In this document: in pieces, positions 1 through 9,252 of the stretch
Layout of the letters: each line of letters starts with the position of its first letter
Position numbering within the stretch: position 1 is the stretch's first letter
Source: an uncultured Actinomycetes bacterium
GTDB taxonomy: Bacteria; Actinomycetota; Actinomycetes; Nanopelagicales; Nanopelagicaceae
Reading direction: 5' to 3'
Assembly: GCA_903895995.1 (NCBI GenBank)
Contig: CAITVX010000039.1
Location: forward strand, 1 to 64,000
DNA: 64,000 bases
Made by a program: the position numbers and the translations under genes
The notes under the pieces: generated by a model
The model's input: the letters and a program-made list of their open reading frames with translations, nothing else
The model's database searches: none
Told to the model about the DNA's origin: nothing

Positions 1-2025
1 GTCATTTGTCGCAGAAACAACTGGCGGCGGTACTGGAATTCCAGGGAAACGCCGGAAATTGCGGATTCGCTCCTCGATCTTTGCATTGATATCTAACTCT
101 CCATCAAGTGCTCGTTGCAGTAGAGCGAGTAACTGATCTTCGCTGGGCTTTGGGGCATGGACATCGAGGGCAACCAGCCATCTCATTACCGCGACGTCAT
201 CAACGGTACGCGTACGAGCGGATCGAAGATCCATCCGAGAAATTGAGAGTACTCCTGCAACAACCGAGAGAAGTCCCATTCGATCAGGAGAAACAATCTC
301 AATCTCATAGCCCTCTTCGTGGCTACGTACTTCGACCGAGAGTTCACCGCTATGAACTTTTTGAAGTTGGGCTTGCGAGAGCTCAAGCGCCTTTGCAGGT
401 GCAACTCCTTGCATCGCTCGAGTGCATCGATTCACTAAGTCCTGAACCAGTGTTGCTTTCCAAGCAGACCATGCCGTCGTGCCTGTGGCTTCTCCATCGG
501 CAATGCTCAACGCATGAAGTAATTGGAGAGTGTCTACATCAGGTACAACAGCAAGAACTGAAGCGATCGTTTGTGGATCATCAAGGTCACGCCTTGTTGC
601 GATTGCAGAAAGTAAGAGGTGTTGCTTGACCAAAAGTTCAAGGGTTGATGCATCGGAATCGGAGAACCCAATCCTCTTCGCAAGAGGAATCATGAGCTCG
701 GCACCATATTCAGAGTGATCCTTATTGAGAAATCCCTTGCCAATGTCGTGGAATAAGGCAGCGATCAGAAGTAGATCTGGCCTGCGAACTTGACGGGTAA
801 GTGCGGCAGCTTTCACTGCAGTTTCGAGCATATGGCGATCTACTGTGTGATGGTGCAGGACATTCCTCTGCGGTAAGAAGCGCACATGCTCCCACTCTGG
901 GATCCATCGACCGATAATCCCTTCTTGGTCGAGCGCTTCGAAAACTTGGATCATCTGCGCCCCGGCGCCAATTAATGCAACTAAATCTTCGCGTGATTGC
1001 CGTGGCCACGGAGTGGGTAGATCAGAGAAATTCTGGGCGATAGCAATACATGCTTCGATCGAAAGTGGTATTCCTCGTTGCGCCGACATTGCCGCAGCGC
1101 GCAGTCCTAATCCTGGATCACTCGAAATATCGAATCCACTTTCGAGTGTAAGTTCATTATCAATCTCTTCTAGCCCTTTACCGACTGCAGTTGCTTGAGG
1201 TCGCCGAAAGAAGCTTCTCCCCTTGCGATGTTCAATTCTGTGCCAGGTCAAATCCATAACATAGTCAACACTTCGTGCGGCTTTGGAAACTTCAAACATC
1301 AACACATCTGCATCTAAGAATCCAAGATCGGCTGCAACTGCATCTTGTTCAGTTAAGAAGAGTTGGTCGCGATTGCGGCCAGAGACTATGTGAAGTGAAT
1401 CGCGAACATTTGTAAGTAACGCACCAGCTGCAGCGACTCTATCGAGCGCGACCGGAACTACATGGCTCTTCGAAATAGCTCTCAGTGTATTAATATCTCG
1501 AAGTCCGCCTCGTGCCTCTTTTAGGTCTGGCTCTAAGAGATAGGCCAGCTCGCCTGAAATCTCTTCTCGTTCCAAAATTGAATTGTGAATAGCCTCGCGG
1601 TTCTTATTGAAATTTTTAACCCATGACTCTTGCGCATCTTTGGCAACACTCTCAATGAGTGTGGCGTTGCCTGCAATATGGCGAATATCTAATAGACCCA
1701 TCGCCACTTTGATATCAGCGTTTGCATTCTGTGATGTCTCAGAGCGAGTTCGAACCGAGTGATCCACTGCGCGAGAAGAGTTCCATAACGGATAGAGAAT
1801 CGCGTTAACGAATTCACCCAGGGATTCGGGGCGAATATCTCCATCGTGAAGGATTAAGAGATCGATATCAGAGCCTGGCGATAGCTCGCCCCGACCGTAC
1901 CCACCAACCGCTGAGAGTGCGACTGCCTCTGGATCTATTCCAGTATGGCTAAGAGCGTCGAGGAAGAGAGATTGGATCTCTCTATCGATCTGATCAGATC
2001 GCTCTCGACGCTCTCGTGTGCCCAT
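1..2025 (-). CDS. glnD: PII uridylyl/adenylyltransferase GlnD, 3' end cut by window
   Basis: GlnD modifies the PII protein in response to glutamine; in actinobacteria the modification is adenylylation. About 675 residues are visible. A nucleotidyltransferase motif (GGYGRGELSPGSDIDLL, near residue 41) comes first, then the helical linker, an HD hydrolase motif (HHHTVDRH and ALFHDIGKG, near residues 390-430) and the start of the first ACT domain (EIVSPDRMGLLSVVAGVL). The second ACT domain lies outside the window. The ATG at 2025 is firm because an in-frame TAG sits just upstream (2044-2046) and no other start codon lies between. There is no Shine-Dalgarno; a TAGGCT box 7 nt upstream suggests a leaderless transcript. 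The target PII gene is directly upstream. Confidence 0.95.
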   Translation of the reverse strand, partial: MGTRERRERSDQIDREIQSLFLDALSHTGIDPEAVALSAVGGYGRGELSPGSDIDLLILHDGDIRPESLGEFVNAILYPLWNSSRAVDHSVRTRSETSQNANADIKVAMGLLDIRHIAGNATLIESVAKDAQESWVKNFNKNREAIHNSILEREEISGELAYLLEPDLKEARGGLRDINTLRAISKSHVVPVALDRVAAAGALLTNVRDSLHIVSGRNRDQLFLTEQDAVAADLGFLDADVLMFEVSKAARSVDYVMDLTWHRIEHRKGRSFFRRPQATAVGKGLEEIDNELTLESGFDISSDPGLGLRAAAMSAQRGIPLSIEACIAIAQNFSDLPTPWPRQSREDLVALIGAGAQMIQVFEALDQEGIIGRWIPEWEHVRFLPQRNVLHHHTVDRHMLETAVKAAALTRQVRRPDLLLIAALFHDIGKGFLNKDHSEYGAELMIPLAKRIGFSDSDASTLELLVKQHLLLSAIATRRDLDDPQTIASVLAVVPDVDTLQLLHALSIADGEATGTTAWSAWKATLVQDLVNRCTRAMQGVAPAKALELSQAQLQKVHSGELSVEVRSHEEGYEIEIVSPDRMGLLSVVAGVLSISRMDLRSARTRTVDDVAVMRWLVALDVHAPKPSEDQLLALLQRALDGELDINAKIEERIRNFRRFPGIPVPPPVVSATND

Positions 2026-2032
2026 AAGGGCA

Positions 2033-2038
2033 AGCCTA
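2033..2038 (-). promoter_or_regulatory. -10 box of a leaderless glnD transcript
   Basis: TAGGCT lies 7 nt before the glnD ATG, and no ribosome binding site is present. Although glnB is only 44 bp upstream, glnD may therefore also have its own start site. Confidence 0.5.
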
Positions 2039-2069
2039 CTTAACTAGGGGTACTTTGCTTGTGTGCAAC

Positions 2070-2420
<351 letters not shown>

Positions 2421-3698
2421 TTACTTAGTCTGTGTGAAGTTAGAGAGGAAACGCGAACCATCTGAATAAGACGCGTTCTCGTATGCAGTCTCAGCATGCT
2501 GAGAGAGATCTAAGCCTGACTGCTCAGCTTCTTCATCCACGCGAAGACCGATGGTCTTGTTGAGAATTTGAGCCAAGATGTAGGTTGCAATAAAGGAGTA
2601 AGCAACAACTGCTGCAACTGCAACGACTTGGTGACCCATAAGAGTCCATCCGCCCTTGTAGAAGGCGCCATTTGCACCTGCTCCATTAGTCATCTTTGTT
2701 GCGAAGAGCCCGATAAGTAGCGCGCCAAGTACGCCACCAACAAGGTGGACGCCTACGACATCGAGCGCATCGTCGAATCCAAACTTATTCTTCAGGCCGA
2801 CTGCGAGTGCGCAAACGATTCCAGCAGCGAAGCCGATTGCAATAGAACCCATTGGGCTTACAAAACCGCAGGCAGGGGTGATTGCAACAAGTCCTGCAAC
2901 CGCGCCAGATGCAGCTCCGAGCGTTGTTGCATGACCATCGCGAATTTTTTCTACGATGACCCAAGCGAGAAGCGCGGCACCGGTAGCAGTGTTGGTATTA
3001 ATGAATGCATACGCCGAGAGCGTGTTTGCACCGAGAGCAGATCCGGCATTAAATCCGAACCAACCGAACCAGAGAAGTCCTGCTCCAAGCAATACGAATG
3101 GAACATTGTGTGGACGCATACGCTCCTTTGGCCAGCCCTTGCGCTTTCCAATGACAAGGATGACTGCAAGTGCTGCAGCTCCGGCATTTGCGTGAACAAC
3201 AGTTCCACCAGCAAAGTCGAGGGCGCCGAGTTTAAAGAGCCATCCGCTTGGTGAGAAGACCCAGTGTGCAACGGGTGCATATACAACGATAAGCCAAAGA
3301 CCACAGAAGATTGACCATGCACCGAACTTCAAGCGATCTGCTGTTCCACCAGTGATGAGTGCAGGAGTAATGATTGCAAACATTAATTGGAATGCACAGA
3401 AGACCAAAGGTGGAATTGTCAGTGATTCGAAACCAGTCGCTTGCTGCCAGATGTGGTTAAGGCCGAATTGGTGTAGGTCTCCAATCCACTTTCCTTTGCC
3501 GCTAAATGCAAGGCTGTAGACGCCAGTGATCCAGAGAACTGAAACAATTCCCATGGTGACGTAATTTTGTGCGAGCATTCCGAGCACGTTCTTCCCACGA
3601 ACCATTCCACCATAGAAGAAGGCAAGACCTGGTGTCATGAGAAGTACAAGAGCGGATGCAACAAGGATCCAGGCGGTATCGCCAGTGTTGAAATTCAT
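2421..3698 (-). CDS. amtB: Ammonium transporter AmtB
   Basis: This is a 425-residue Amt channel with about eleven membrane helices. Family signatures are visible: the N-terminal TPGLAFFYGGMVR, the DFAGGTVVHANAGAAALA stretch and the C-terminal DVVGVHLVGG with a conserved histidine. It brings ammonium into the cell and is gated by the PII protein encoded next. The reading frame stays open to 3734, but the ATG at 3698 is preferred: it starts MNFNTGDTAW at the first periplasmic segment and has GGAGAG 5-7 nt upstream, whereas the longer form adds a polar tail not seen in Amt proteins. A GlnR-like site lies about 95 bp upstream, in the gap after ftsY. Confidence 0.96.
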   Translation of the reverse strand: MNFNTGDTAWILVASALVLLMTPGLAFFYGGMVRGKNVLGMLAQNYVTMGIVSVLWITGVYSLAFSGKGKWIGDLHQFGLNHIWQQATGFESLTIPPLVFCAFQLMFAIITPALITGGTADRLKFGAWSIFCGLWLIVVYAPVAHWVFSPSGWLFKLGALDFAGGTVVHANAGAAALAVILVIGKRKGWPKERMRPHNVPFVLLGAGLLWFGWFGFNAGSALGANTLSAYAFINTNTATGAALLAWVIVEKIRDGHATTLGAASGAVAGLVAITPACGFVSPMGSIAIGFAAGIVCALAVGLKNKFGFDDALDVVGVHLVGGVLGALLIGLFATKMTNGAGANGAFYKGGWTLMGHQVVAVAAVVAYSFIATYILAQILNKTIGLRVDEEAEQSGLDLSQHAETAYENASYSDGSRFLSNFTQTK

Positions 3699-3792
3699 AA
3701 ACTCTCCAAAAGGTAGTGAGAGATACCTCGCCATTGAGGGCCATTGCGGAGCCGACCCGAAACGGGCGCGAGATGAAGATTGGCCTGCCTGA

Positions 3793-3820
3793 GTTACGCG
3801 AATGTGACTTTTATTGTTAC
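3793..3820 (-). promoter_or_regulatory. Candidate GlnR-type operator upstream of amtB
   Basis: Read on the minus strand there are three half-sites: GTAAC, 7 nt, GTCAC, 6 nt, GTAAC. The last pair is close to the actinobacterial GlnR pattern GTnAC-n6-GaAAC, with one mismatch in the second half-site. The site lies about 95 bp before the amtB start, where such activator sites occur. That GlnR exists in this genome is inference. Confidence 0.4.
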
Positions 3821-3835
3821 ACGCACGTTAAAAAA

Positions 3836-4672
3836 TTAAGCGAGTAGACCCTGGAGGTACTTTTCCGGCTCAAAAACCTGTAAATCCGCTGCCGACTCCC
3901 CCGAGCCAATAAATTTTACGGGGATTCCAGTGAGGCTCTCGATCGCCAAGGCTATTCCGCCCTTCGCTGAGCCATCCATCTTGGTGAGAATAAGCCCTGT
4001 GACCTGAACGCTCTCTGCAAAGAGCTTCGCTTGCGTGATGCCATTCTGCCCTGTGGTTGCATCAACGACGAGCAAGACTTCATCCACTGGGTTTACCTTC
4101 TCTAATACGCGCCTGATCTTTCCGAGTTCATCCATCAGGCCAGATTTTGTATGGAGACGTCCTGCGGTATCTACGATGAAAATATTTGCTTGATCACTCA
4201 TCGCGCGCTTCAATCCATCGAAGGCGACAGAAGCTGGATCCGATTCAGATTTACCAACAACAACTGGCACTCCAAGACGAGTACCCCACGTCTGAATCTG
4301 ATCAATCGCGGCAGCTCTAAATGTATCTGCAGCCGCGACGACCACTTTTAATTTTTGATCTGTAAAGAATTTCATCAGCTTTGCTACTGATGTGGTCTTC
4401 CCGGTGCCATTTACTCCTACAACTAAAATCGTGGTTACTCCATCAGCGCGCAGTGCGAGATCTCGCGGTGCCGAACTCAATTTTGCTGATAACGCTTGGA
4501 GAAGTGCGCTCTCTATCTCATCTACCTTTGCGCTCCTAGCCAGGGTAATGATCTCTTGCGTCAGTTGGGCACCTAAATCAGATTCAATAAGTGTTCGCTC
4601 GAACTCATCCCAATCAGCGGCAGCGATAGAGCCGCCACGAATTTTGTTGAGGAGTTTGCTAAAAAGTGCCAC
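3836..4672 (-). CDS. ftsY: Signal recognition particle receptor FtsY
   Basis: FtsY docks SRP-ribosome complexes at the membrane. The 278-residue product holds the N domain and the SRP-type GTPase G domain: P-loop GVNGTGKTT (86-94), DTFRAAA (near 117), DTAGRLHTK and the specificity loop TKMDGSAKGG. It is much shorter than most actinobacterial FtsY proteins because the acidic N-terminal A domain is absent; only a short MALFSKLLNK helix precedes the N domain, and this could serve as the membrane-contacting amphipathic helix. The start codon is GTG, 11 bp after the smc stop, with no strong Shine-Dalgarno, so the gene is probably co-transcribed with smc. Confidence 0.95.
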   Translation of the reverse strand: MALFSKLLNKIRGGSIAAADWDEFERTLIESDLGAQLTQEIITLARSAKVDEIESALLQALSAKLSSAPRDLALRADGVTTILVVGVNGTGKTTSVAKLMKFFTDQKLKVVVAAADTFRAAAIDQIQTWGTRLGVPVVVGKSESDPASVAFDGLKRAMSDQANIFIVDTAGRLHTKSGLMDELGKIRRVLEKVNPVDEVLLVVDATTGQNGITQAKLFAESVQVTGLILTKMDGSAKGGIALAIESLTGIPVKFIGSGESAADLQVFEPEKYLQGLLA

Positions 4673-4683
4673 GGTAGCAGGAG

Positions 4684-7600
4684 TTAAGAGACGGGTTCGT
4701 TCTCACGCAGACGCTGTGAGATAACTTCAGAGACGCCATCGCCGCGCATAGTCACGCCATAGAGAGCATCCGCAATCTCCATAGTGCGCTTCTGGTGAGT
4801 GATAATAATCAGCTGTGACTTCTCACGAAGCTCTTCAAAGACTCCAAGAAGTCTTCCTAGGTTTGTATCATCGAGAGCTGCCTCAACCTCATCCATGACG
4901 TAGAACGGACTTGGGCGTGCCTTAAAGATCGCAACGAGCATCGCGACTGCTACGAGAGAACGTTCTCCGCCAGAGAGAAGGGATAGGCGCTTAACACGCT
5001 TTCCTGGTGGGCGAGCTTCTACATCGACGCCAGAGTTCATTAGATCATCTGGGTTTGTGAGAATCAGACGACCTTCACCACCCGGGAATAGTCGTGCGAA
5101 GATTCCACGGAATTCACGTTCAGTGTCTAGGTAGGCCTGATAGAAGATCTCTTGGACCTTGTCATCAACTTCTTTGACAATATCGAGAAGATCTTTCTTC
5201 GTCTTCTTGAGATCCTCTAGTTGTTCGGCGAGATATTTCAAACGCTCTTCAAGTGCGTTGTACTCTTCAAGTGCAAGAGGGTTGATCTTTCCAAGCATCG
5301 CGAGAGCACGTTCTGCTTGTACCAATCGCTTCTCTTGTTGGTCACGGCGATACGGGATGAGATCTCCTGGGACCCAATTGCCTTCTTCATCTTCAATATA
5401 TGTTGGGACATCATTCTCTGGTCCATACTCAGCAAGAAGTGTTGTGACATCGACGCCGAGCTCTTCGATCGAGCGGGACTCAAGGCCTTCGATACGAAGT
5501 CTCTGCTCTGCTCGAGCAATCTCATCGCGGTGCACGCTAGAAGTAAGCGCTTCAAGTTCGGTCGTTAATTCACGACTACGACCACGAACAGTGAGGATCT
5601 CTCCTTCGCGTTCTGTGCGTGCAGCTTCTAACCGTTGTCTCTCGGCCAGCGCCTTTGATATGGATACTTCAATTTGAATAAGAGTCTCGTAAGCGGTATC
5701 TGCGATGGCTTGCGCAGTTGCGGCAGCGACCGAACGTTGCTCGCGACGAGTGATTGCACGAGAAGCGCTCTCGCGTTCATATGCAGCTGAATCTTCTAAG
5801 CTCTTCGCGCGAGCAGCGATCGCAGTGATGCGCTCTTCAAGTGTGCGAAGTTCAAGTCGTGCTTCAACTTCAGTAGAGCGAGCTCCTGAAACTTGTGAGC
5901 GCAGATCTTCTAGGTGGGTGAAATCTGGTTCTGCAGGTGCTTGATGAGATTCAAATTGTTCGATCGCTGCAGCCAAGTCACGCTCATCATTAGCGCGCTG
6001 CTCTGAAGCTTCGCGCTCGGTTTGAGAAAGGCGTTCCACTTCGGCTTGAGCGCTCTTTACATTTTGTCCGGCAACAGCCATCTGCTCAGCAAGGCCAGAC
6101 ATCTTTGCATCAGAGTCATTAAGCCTGGCAAGAGTTTGATCATGTGCGGTACGAGCAGCATCAACATCATTGCCAAGTCGTGCCAATTCAAAGGTGAGGG
6201 ATTCACAACGTGAAGTGATCTGATCTAAATCGCGTTGCGTGCGCTCTAAGAGCGCATTGATCTCAATCGCAGATTGTGAGCCAGCAGATCCACCGCGAGC
6301 ACGGCTTCGGCTGATCAAGTCACCATCGCGTGTTACTGCAATGAGCGTGCGATCGGCATGAATGGCCGCCTCTGCATCGGCGAGAGTCTCTACCGCAACA
6401 AATTTTGCAAGAAGTGCTCCAAGGAGAGCATCTATTCCATTTGTTGAGATAACCGATGTAAGTCGTGTGAGCCCTGCAGGAATTGCGCTCTGCTCAGAAG
6501 TGTTCTCGCCATCAATGACAAGCAGCTCTGAACGTCCACCCGCTTGAGCCTTTAACATTCCAAGCGCGCTAACTGCAGAACCGAGATCTTCAACGACGAT
6601 TGAATCAGCTAGCGGACCAAGTGCTGCAGCTACGGCAGCTTCCCATCCAGCAGAGATCGTCATGAGTGATGCAAGGCGACCTTTGACTCGTGCAGAACTA
6701 CGACCGGCGAGAATTGCTTCTCCCCCATCACGATGCATCAGGGATTCCTGCAGCGCTGCTAAGCGAGAAGTAAGACCAGCCTTTTCGCGCGCCGCTCCTT
6801 GTTCATCTTCTTGAAGCTTTGAGAATTTCTCTTGCAACTCATTGAGCGCAGCTTTCGCACGTTCGTAATGTGAATCCAGATCTGGCTCTGATGCATCTAA
6901 GCCTGCAATCTCTCCTTCGAGTGCGGCGAAGTCGCCACGGAATTGTTTCAAACGTTCAGATGCTGCATCGCGCGATGCTGTCAGACGGGCAATTTCAGCA
7001 TTTGTCGCATCGATGCGAGAACGCAGCCCATTGATATGGCCTTCCTGGCGAGCAGTTCCTTCTCGTTGATCAGCGATCGCACGAAGGGATGCGCTAACCC
7101 GGTTCTCTTCGAGGGAGAGTTGGGACTCTAATTCGTGCAGCTTCGATGTGATCGAGGCGAGTGATGTCGCAGACTCAGAAAGTACTGTTCGAAGTGAATT
7201 CTCTTCAGCGCGAAGAGATTGTGACTCTTCTTCCATTGCGACTGGATCGCGTCCAGCAGCCCGCGCCTCATCGCCATCTTCGGAGAGGAAACGTGCTCGC
7301 TCAGATGAGAGAGATTGCACTCCACGGAATTTTTCACGCTGAGCTGTGAGCTGATAGAAATTCTCTTGCGCTTTTACGAGTAGCGGATTCTCTTGAGCGC
7401 TCTGTTGATCAAGTTCTTCTTCACGAGAGCGAGCCTGGTGGAGCGCAGCTTCAACCTCATCACGGCGAGCTCGCAAGACAGTCTCGTCCGCAACCTCTGC
7501 ATCAACGGTTGATTTAAGTTGCAAGAGATCATCTGCCAGAAGTCGTAGACGTGAATCACGTACATCTGATTGAATCGTCGACGCTTTACGTGCAACTTGA

Positions 7601-8226
7601 GCTTGTTTACCAAGCGGCTTGAGGTTGCGACGAAGTTCGACTGTGAGATCTTGAATTCGAGAAAGGTTGCCTTGCATTGAATCGAGTTTGCGAAGAGCTT
7701 TCTCTTTGCGCTTACGGTGCTTGAGTACGCCTGCTGCTTCTTCAATAAATGCACGACGCTCTTCAGGATTTGCAAGGAGAATTGCATCAAGTTGGCCTTG
7801 ACCAACGATCACGTGCATCTCGCGACCGATGCCACTATCGCTCAGCAACTCTTGGATATCAAGAAGACGTGTTGTCTCGCCATTTAAAAGATACTCTGAT
7901 GTTCCATTTCTAAAGAGAACACGGCTGATCGTCACCTCAGTGAAATCAATGGGAAGTGTCTGGTCGGTGTTATCAATAGTCACTGATACTTCAGCGCGGC
8001 CAAGAGGTGCACGCCCAGATGTGCCGGCAAAGATGACATCTTCCATCTTTCCGCCACGCAGAGATTTAGCCCCCTGCTCGCCCATCACCCATGAGAGGCC
8101 ATCGAGAACATTCGATTTGCCAGAACCATTGGGGCCAACAACGCATGTAATGCCTGGTTCAAAATTGAGGGTGGTCGAAGATGCGAAGGATTTAAATCCC
8201 TTGAGAGTGACGCTCTTCAAATACAC
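4684..8226 (-). CDS. smc: Chromosome segregation protein SMC
   Basis: This is a full-length 1180-residue SMC ATPase, which forms dimers that compact and segregate chromosomes. Walker A is GPNGSGKSN (31-39). Long coiled coils rich in Glu, Arg, Ala and Leu flank a hinge at roughly 490-660 (VKGRLASLMTISAGWEAAVAAAL region). The C-terminal head carries the ABC signature LSGGERSL and Walker B FYVMDEVEAALDD. It starts at GTG 8226, which follows a TAGGTT box by 7 nt with no Shine-Dalgarno. The downstream ftsY gene follows at once, and rnc ends 73 bp upstream, which matches the mycobacterial rnc-smc-ftsY order. No ScpA or ScpB gene is in the window. Confidence 0.97.
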   Translation of the reverse strand: MYLKSVTLKGFKSFASSTTLNFEPGITCVVGPNGSGKSNVLDGLSWVMGEQGAKSLRGGKMEDVIFAGTSGRAPLGRAEVSVTIDNTDQTLPIDFTEVTISRVLFRNGTSEYLLNGETTRLLDIQELLSDSGIGREMHVIVGQGQLDAILLANPEERRAFIEEAAGVLKHRKRKEKALRKLDSMQGNLSRIQDLTVELRRNLKPLGKQAQVARKASTIQSDVRDSRLRLLADDLLQLKSTVDAEVADETVLRARRDEVEAALHQARSREEELDQQSAQENPLLVKAQENFYQLTAQREKFRGVQSLSSERARFLSEDGDEARAAGRDPVAMEEESQSLRAEENSLRTVLSESATSLASITSKLHELESQLSLEENRVSASLRAIADQREGTARQEGHINGLRSRIDATNAEIARLTASRDAASERLKQFRGDFAALEGEIAGLDASEPDLDSHYERAKAALNELQEKFSKLQEDEQGAAREKAGLTSRLAALQESLMHRDGGEAILAGRSSARVKGRLASLMTISAGWEAAVAAALGPLADSIVVEDLGSAVSALGMLKAQAGGRSELLVIDGENTSEQSAIPAGLTRLTSVISTNGIDALLGALLAKFVAVETLADAEAAIHADRTLIAVTRDGDLISRSRARGGSAGSQSAIEINALLERTQRDLDQITSRCESLTFELARLGNDVDAARTAHDQTLARLNDSDAKMSGLAEQMAVAGQNVKSAQAEVERLSQTEREASEQRANDERDLAAAIEQFESHQAPAEPDFTHLEDLRSQVSGARSTEVEARLELRTLEERITAIAARAKSLEDSAAYERESASRAITRREQRSVAAATAQAIADTAYETLIQIEVSISKALAERQRLEAARTEREGEILTVRGRSRELTTELEALTSSVHRDEIARAEQRLRIEGLESRSIEELGVDVTTLLAEYGPENDVPTYIEDEEGNWVPGDLIPYRRDQQEKRLVQAERALAMLGKINPLALEEYNALEERLKYLAEQLEDLKKTKKDLLDIVKEVDDKVQEIFYQAYLDTEREFRGIFARLFPGGEGRLILTNPDDLMNSGVDVEARPPGKRVKRLSLLSGGERSLVAVAMLVAIFKARPSPFYVMDEVEAALDDTNLGRLLGVFEELREKSQLIIITHQKRTMEIADALYGVTMRGDGVSEVISQRLRENEPVS

Positions 8227-8233
8227 GTGGGAA

Positions 8234-8239
8234 AACCTA
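8234..8239 (-). promoter_or_regulatory. -10 box of a leaderless smc transcript
   Basis: TAGGTT lies 7 nt before the smc GTG, in the rnc-smc gap, and no Shine-Dalgarno is visible. Confidence 0.45.
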
Positions 8240-8299
8240 TCGGCAAAGTGGTTCGACTCCTAAAAGCGGCACACCTCAAGCAAAGGTTGAGAGTTTTGA

Positions 8300-8983
8300 T
8301 TAACGAGCAGAGATTGCGTCGTACGCTAACTTTGCTGCGATCTGTTCTGCTTCTCGCTTGCTCTTACCGAAACCCTGCGAAAATTTTTCTCCGGAGAGAA
8401 TTGCAAGAGCAGTGAAACTTTTATCGTGATCAGGGCCAAATTCTGTGATCTCATATTCAGGGCCATTTAATCCGCGAGCAGAAGCTAACTCTTGAAGCGC
8501 GGTCTTGCTATCAAGGTTTGCCCCTTCAGCGGTTGCTGCGGTGAGGGCGCTTTCGCACCATCGCAGAACGACCTTCGCTGTTGCGGTGTAGCCGTGCTCA
8601 ATATAGATAGCACCGACGAGAGCTTCAAGGGAGTCGGCGAGAAGTGAGTTCTTATCTCGGCCCCCGGTTGCTTCTTCGCCCTTGCCGATTCGCAAGTATT
8701 GACCCAGCGCTAATTCACGGGCGATGGTCGCTAGGGCTTTGGTGTTTACAACGCTAGAACGCAGCGGAGATAACTTACTTTCATCCAAATCTGGATAACG
8801 TTCGAAGAGGGCTTCAGTAATTAAAAGTCCAAGAACAGAGTCGCCTAAGAATTCAAGGCGTTCATTTGTTGGGGTTCCGCCATTTTCATAAGAGAAAGAG
8901 CGGTGAGTGAGAGCTAATTGCAGCAACTCATCCTTGACCGATATTCCGAGTGCTTCGGTAAGTTCGGTAAGGAGCGAGTTCAG
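8300..8983 (-). CDS. rnc: Ribonuclease III, probable CTG start
   Basis: RNase III cuts double-stranded RNA in rRNA and mRNA processing. The catalytic signature NERLEFLGDSVLGLLI is near the N-terminus, and the double-stranded RNA binding domain fills the C-terminal 70 residues (KTALQELASARGLNGPEYEI to KREAEQIAAKLAYDAI). The first standard start in frame is TTG at 8926, but this would begin at LLQLALTHRSF, inside the first conserved helix. The frame continues upstream with family-like sequence (LTEALGISVKDELL), and the only candidate there is CTG at 8983, which has GAGG 6 nt upstream and sits 2 nt past the rpmF stop. From CTG the protein has 227 residues, normal for the family. The start assignment is inference. 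Confidence 0.9.
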   Translation of the reverse strand: MNSLLTELTEALGISVKDELLQLALTHRSFSYENGGTPTNERLEFLGDSVLGLLITEALFERYPDLDESKLSPLRSSVVNTKALATIARELALGQYLRIGKGEEATGGRDKNSLLADSLEALVGAIYIEHGYTATAKVVLRWCESALTAATAEGANLDSKTALQELASARGLNGPEYEITEFGPDHDKSFTALAILSGEKFSQGFGKSKREAEQIAAKLAYDAISAR

Positions 8984-8984
8984 A

Positions 8985-9158
8985 TCAGACCTCGAGGACC
9001 TGACGACGGTTATAAGTACCGCATGTTGGGCATGCAGTGTGCTGAAGCTTTGGTGACTGGCACTGTCCGCATGTTGCTACAGCTGCAGGGGTGGTCTTCC
9101 ATGAGCTACGACGGGTACGCGTACGAGAACGCGACATCTTTCGCTTTGGTACTGGCAT
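8985..9158 (-). CDS. rpmF: 50S ribosomal protein L32
   Basis: This 57-residue gene begins MPVPKRKMSRSRTRTRR, the L32 N-terminus, and has two CxxC pairs, CGQC (30-33) and CPTC (43-46), that make a zinc ribbon. It lies between the DUF177 gene and rnc, which is the usual actinobacterial and proteobacterial context for rpmF. The start ATG at 9158 follows AAGGAGTCGGCC, a good Shine-Dalgarno. The stop overlaps the region where rnc should begin, so the two genes are probably translationally coupled. Confidence 0.96.
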   Translation of the reverse strand: MPVPKRKMSRSRTRTRRSSWKTTPAAVATCGQCQSPKLQHTACPTCGTYNRRQVLEV

Positions 9159-9252
9159 GGCCGACTCCTTCTACTTCAATACATCCTTCGAGGACTACCT
9201 CAATGGCAAGGAGAGAAGTATCTCCGAAAAGAGGGGCAGATACAAACCGAGG

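Noticed and set aside
108-1198. Several plus-strand open frames in the first 1.2 kb
   Set aside because: They are antisense to glnD, whose nucleotidyltransferase and HD motifs are clear on the minus strand across this region.
5159-5944. Plus-strand open frames inside smc, rich in Ser and Arg
   Set aside because: They mirror the Glu/Leu-rich coiled-coil codons of smc and have no family likeness or ribosome site.
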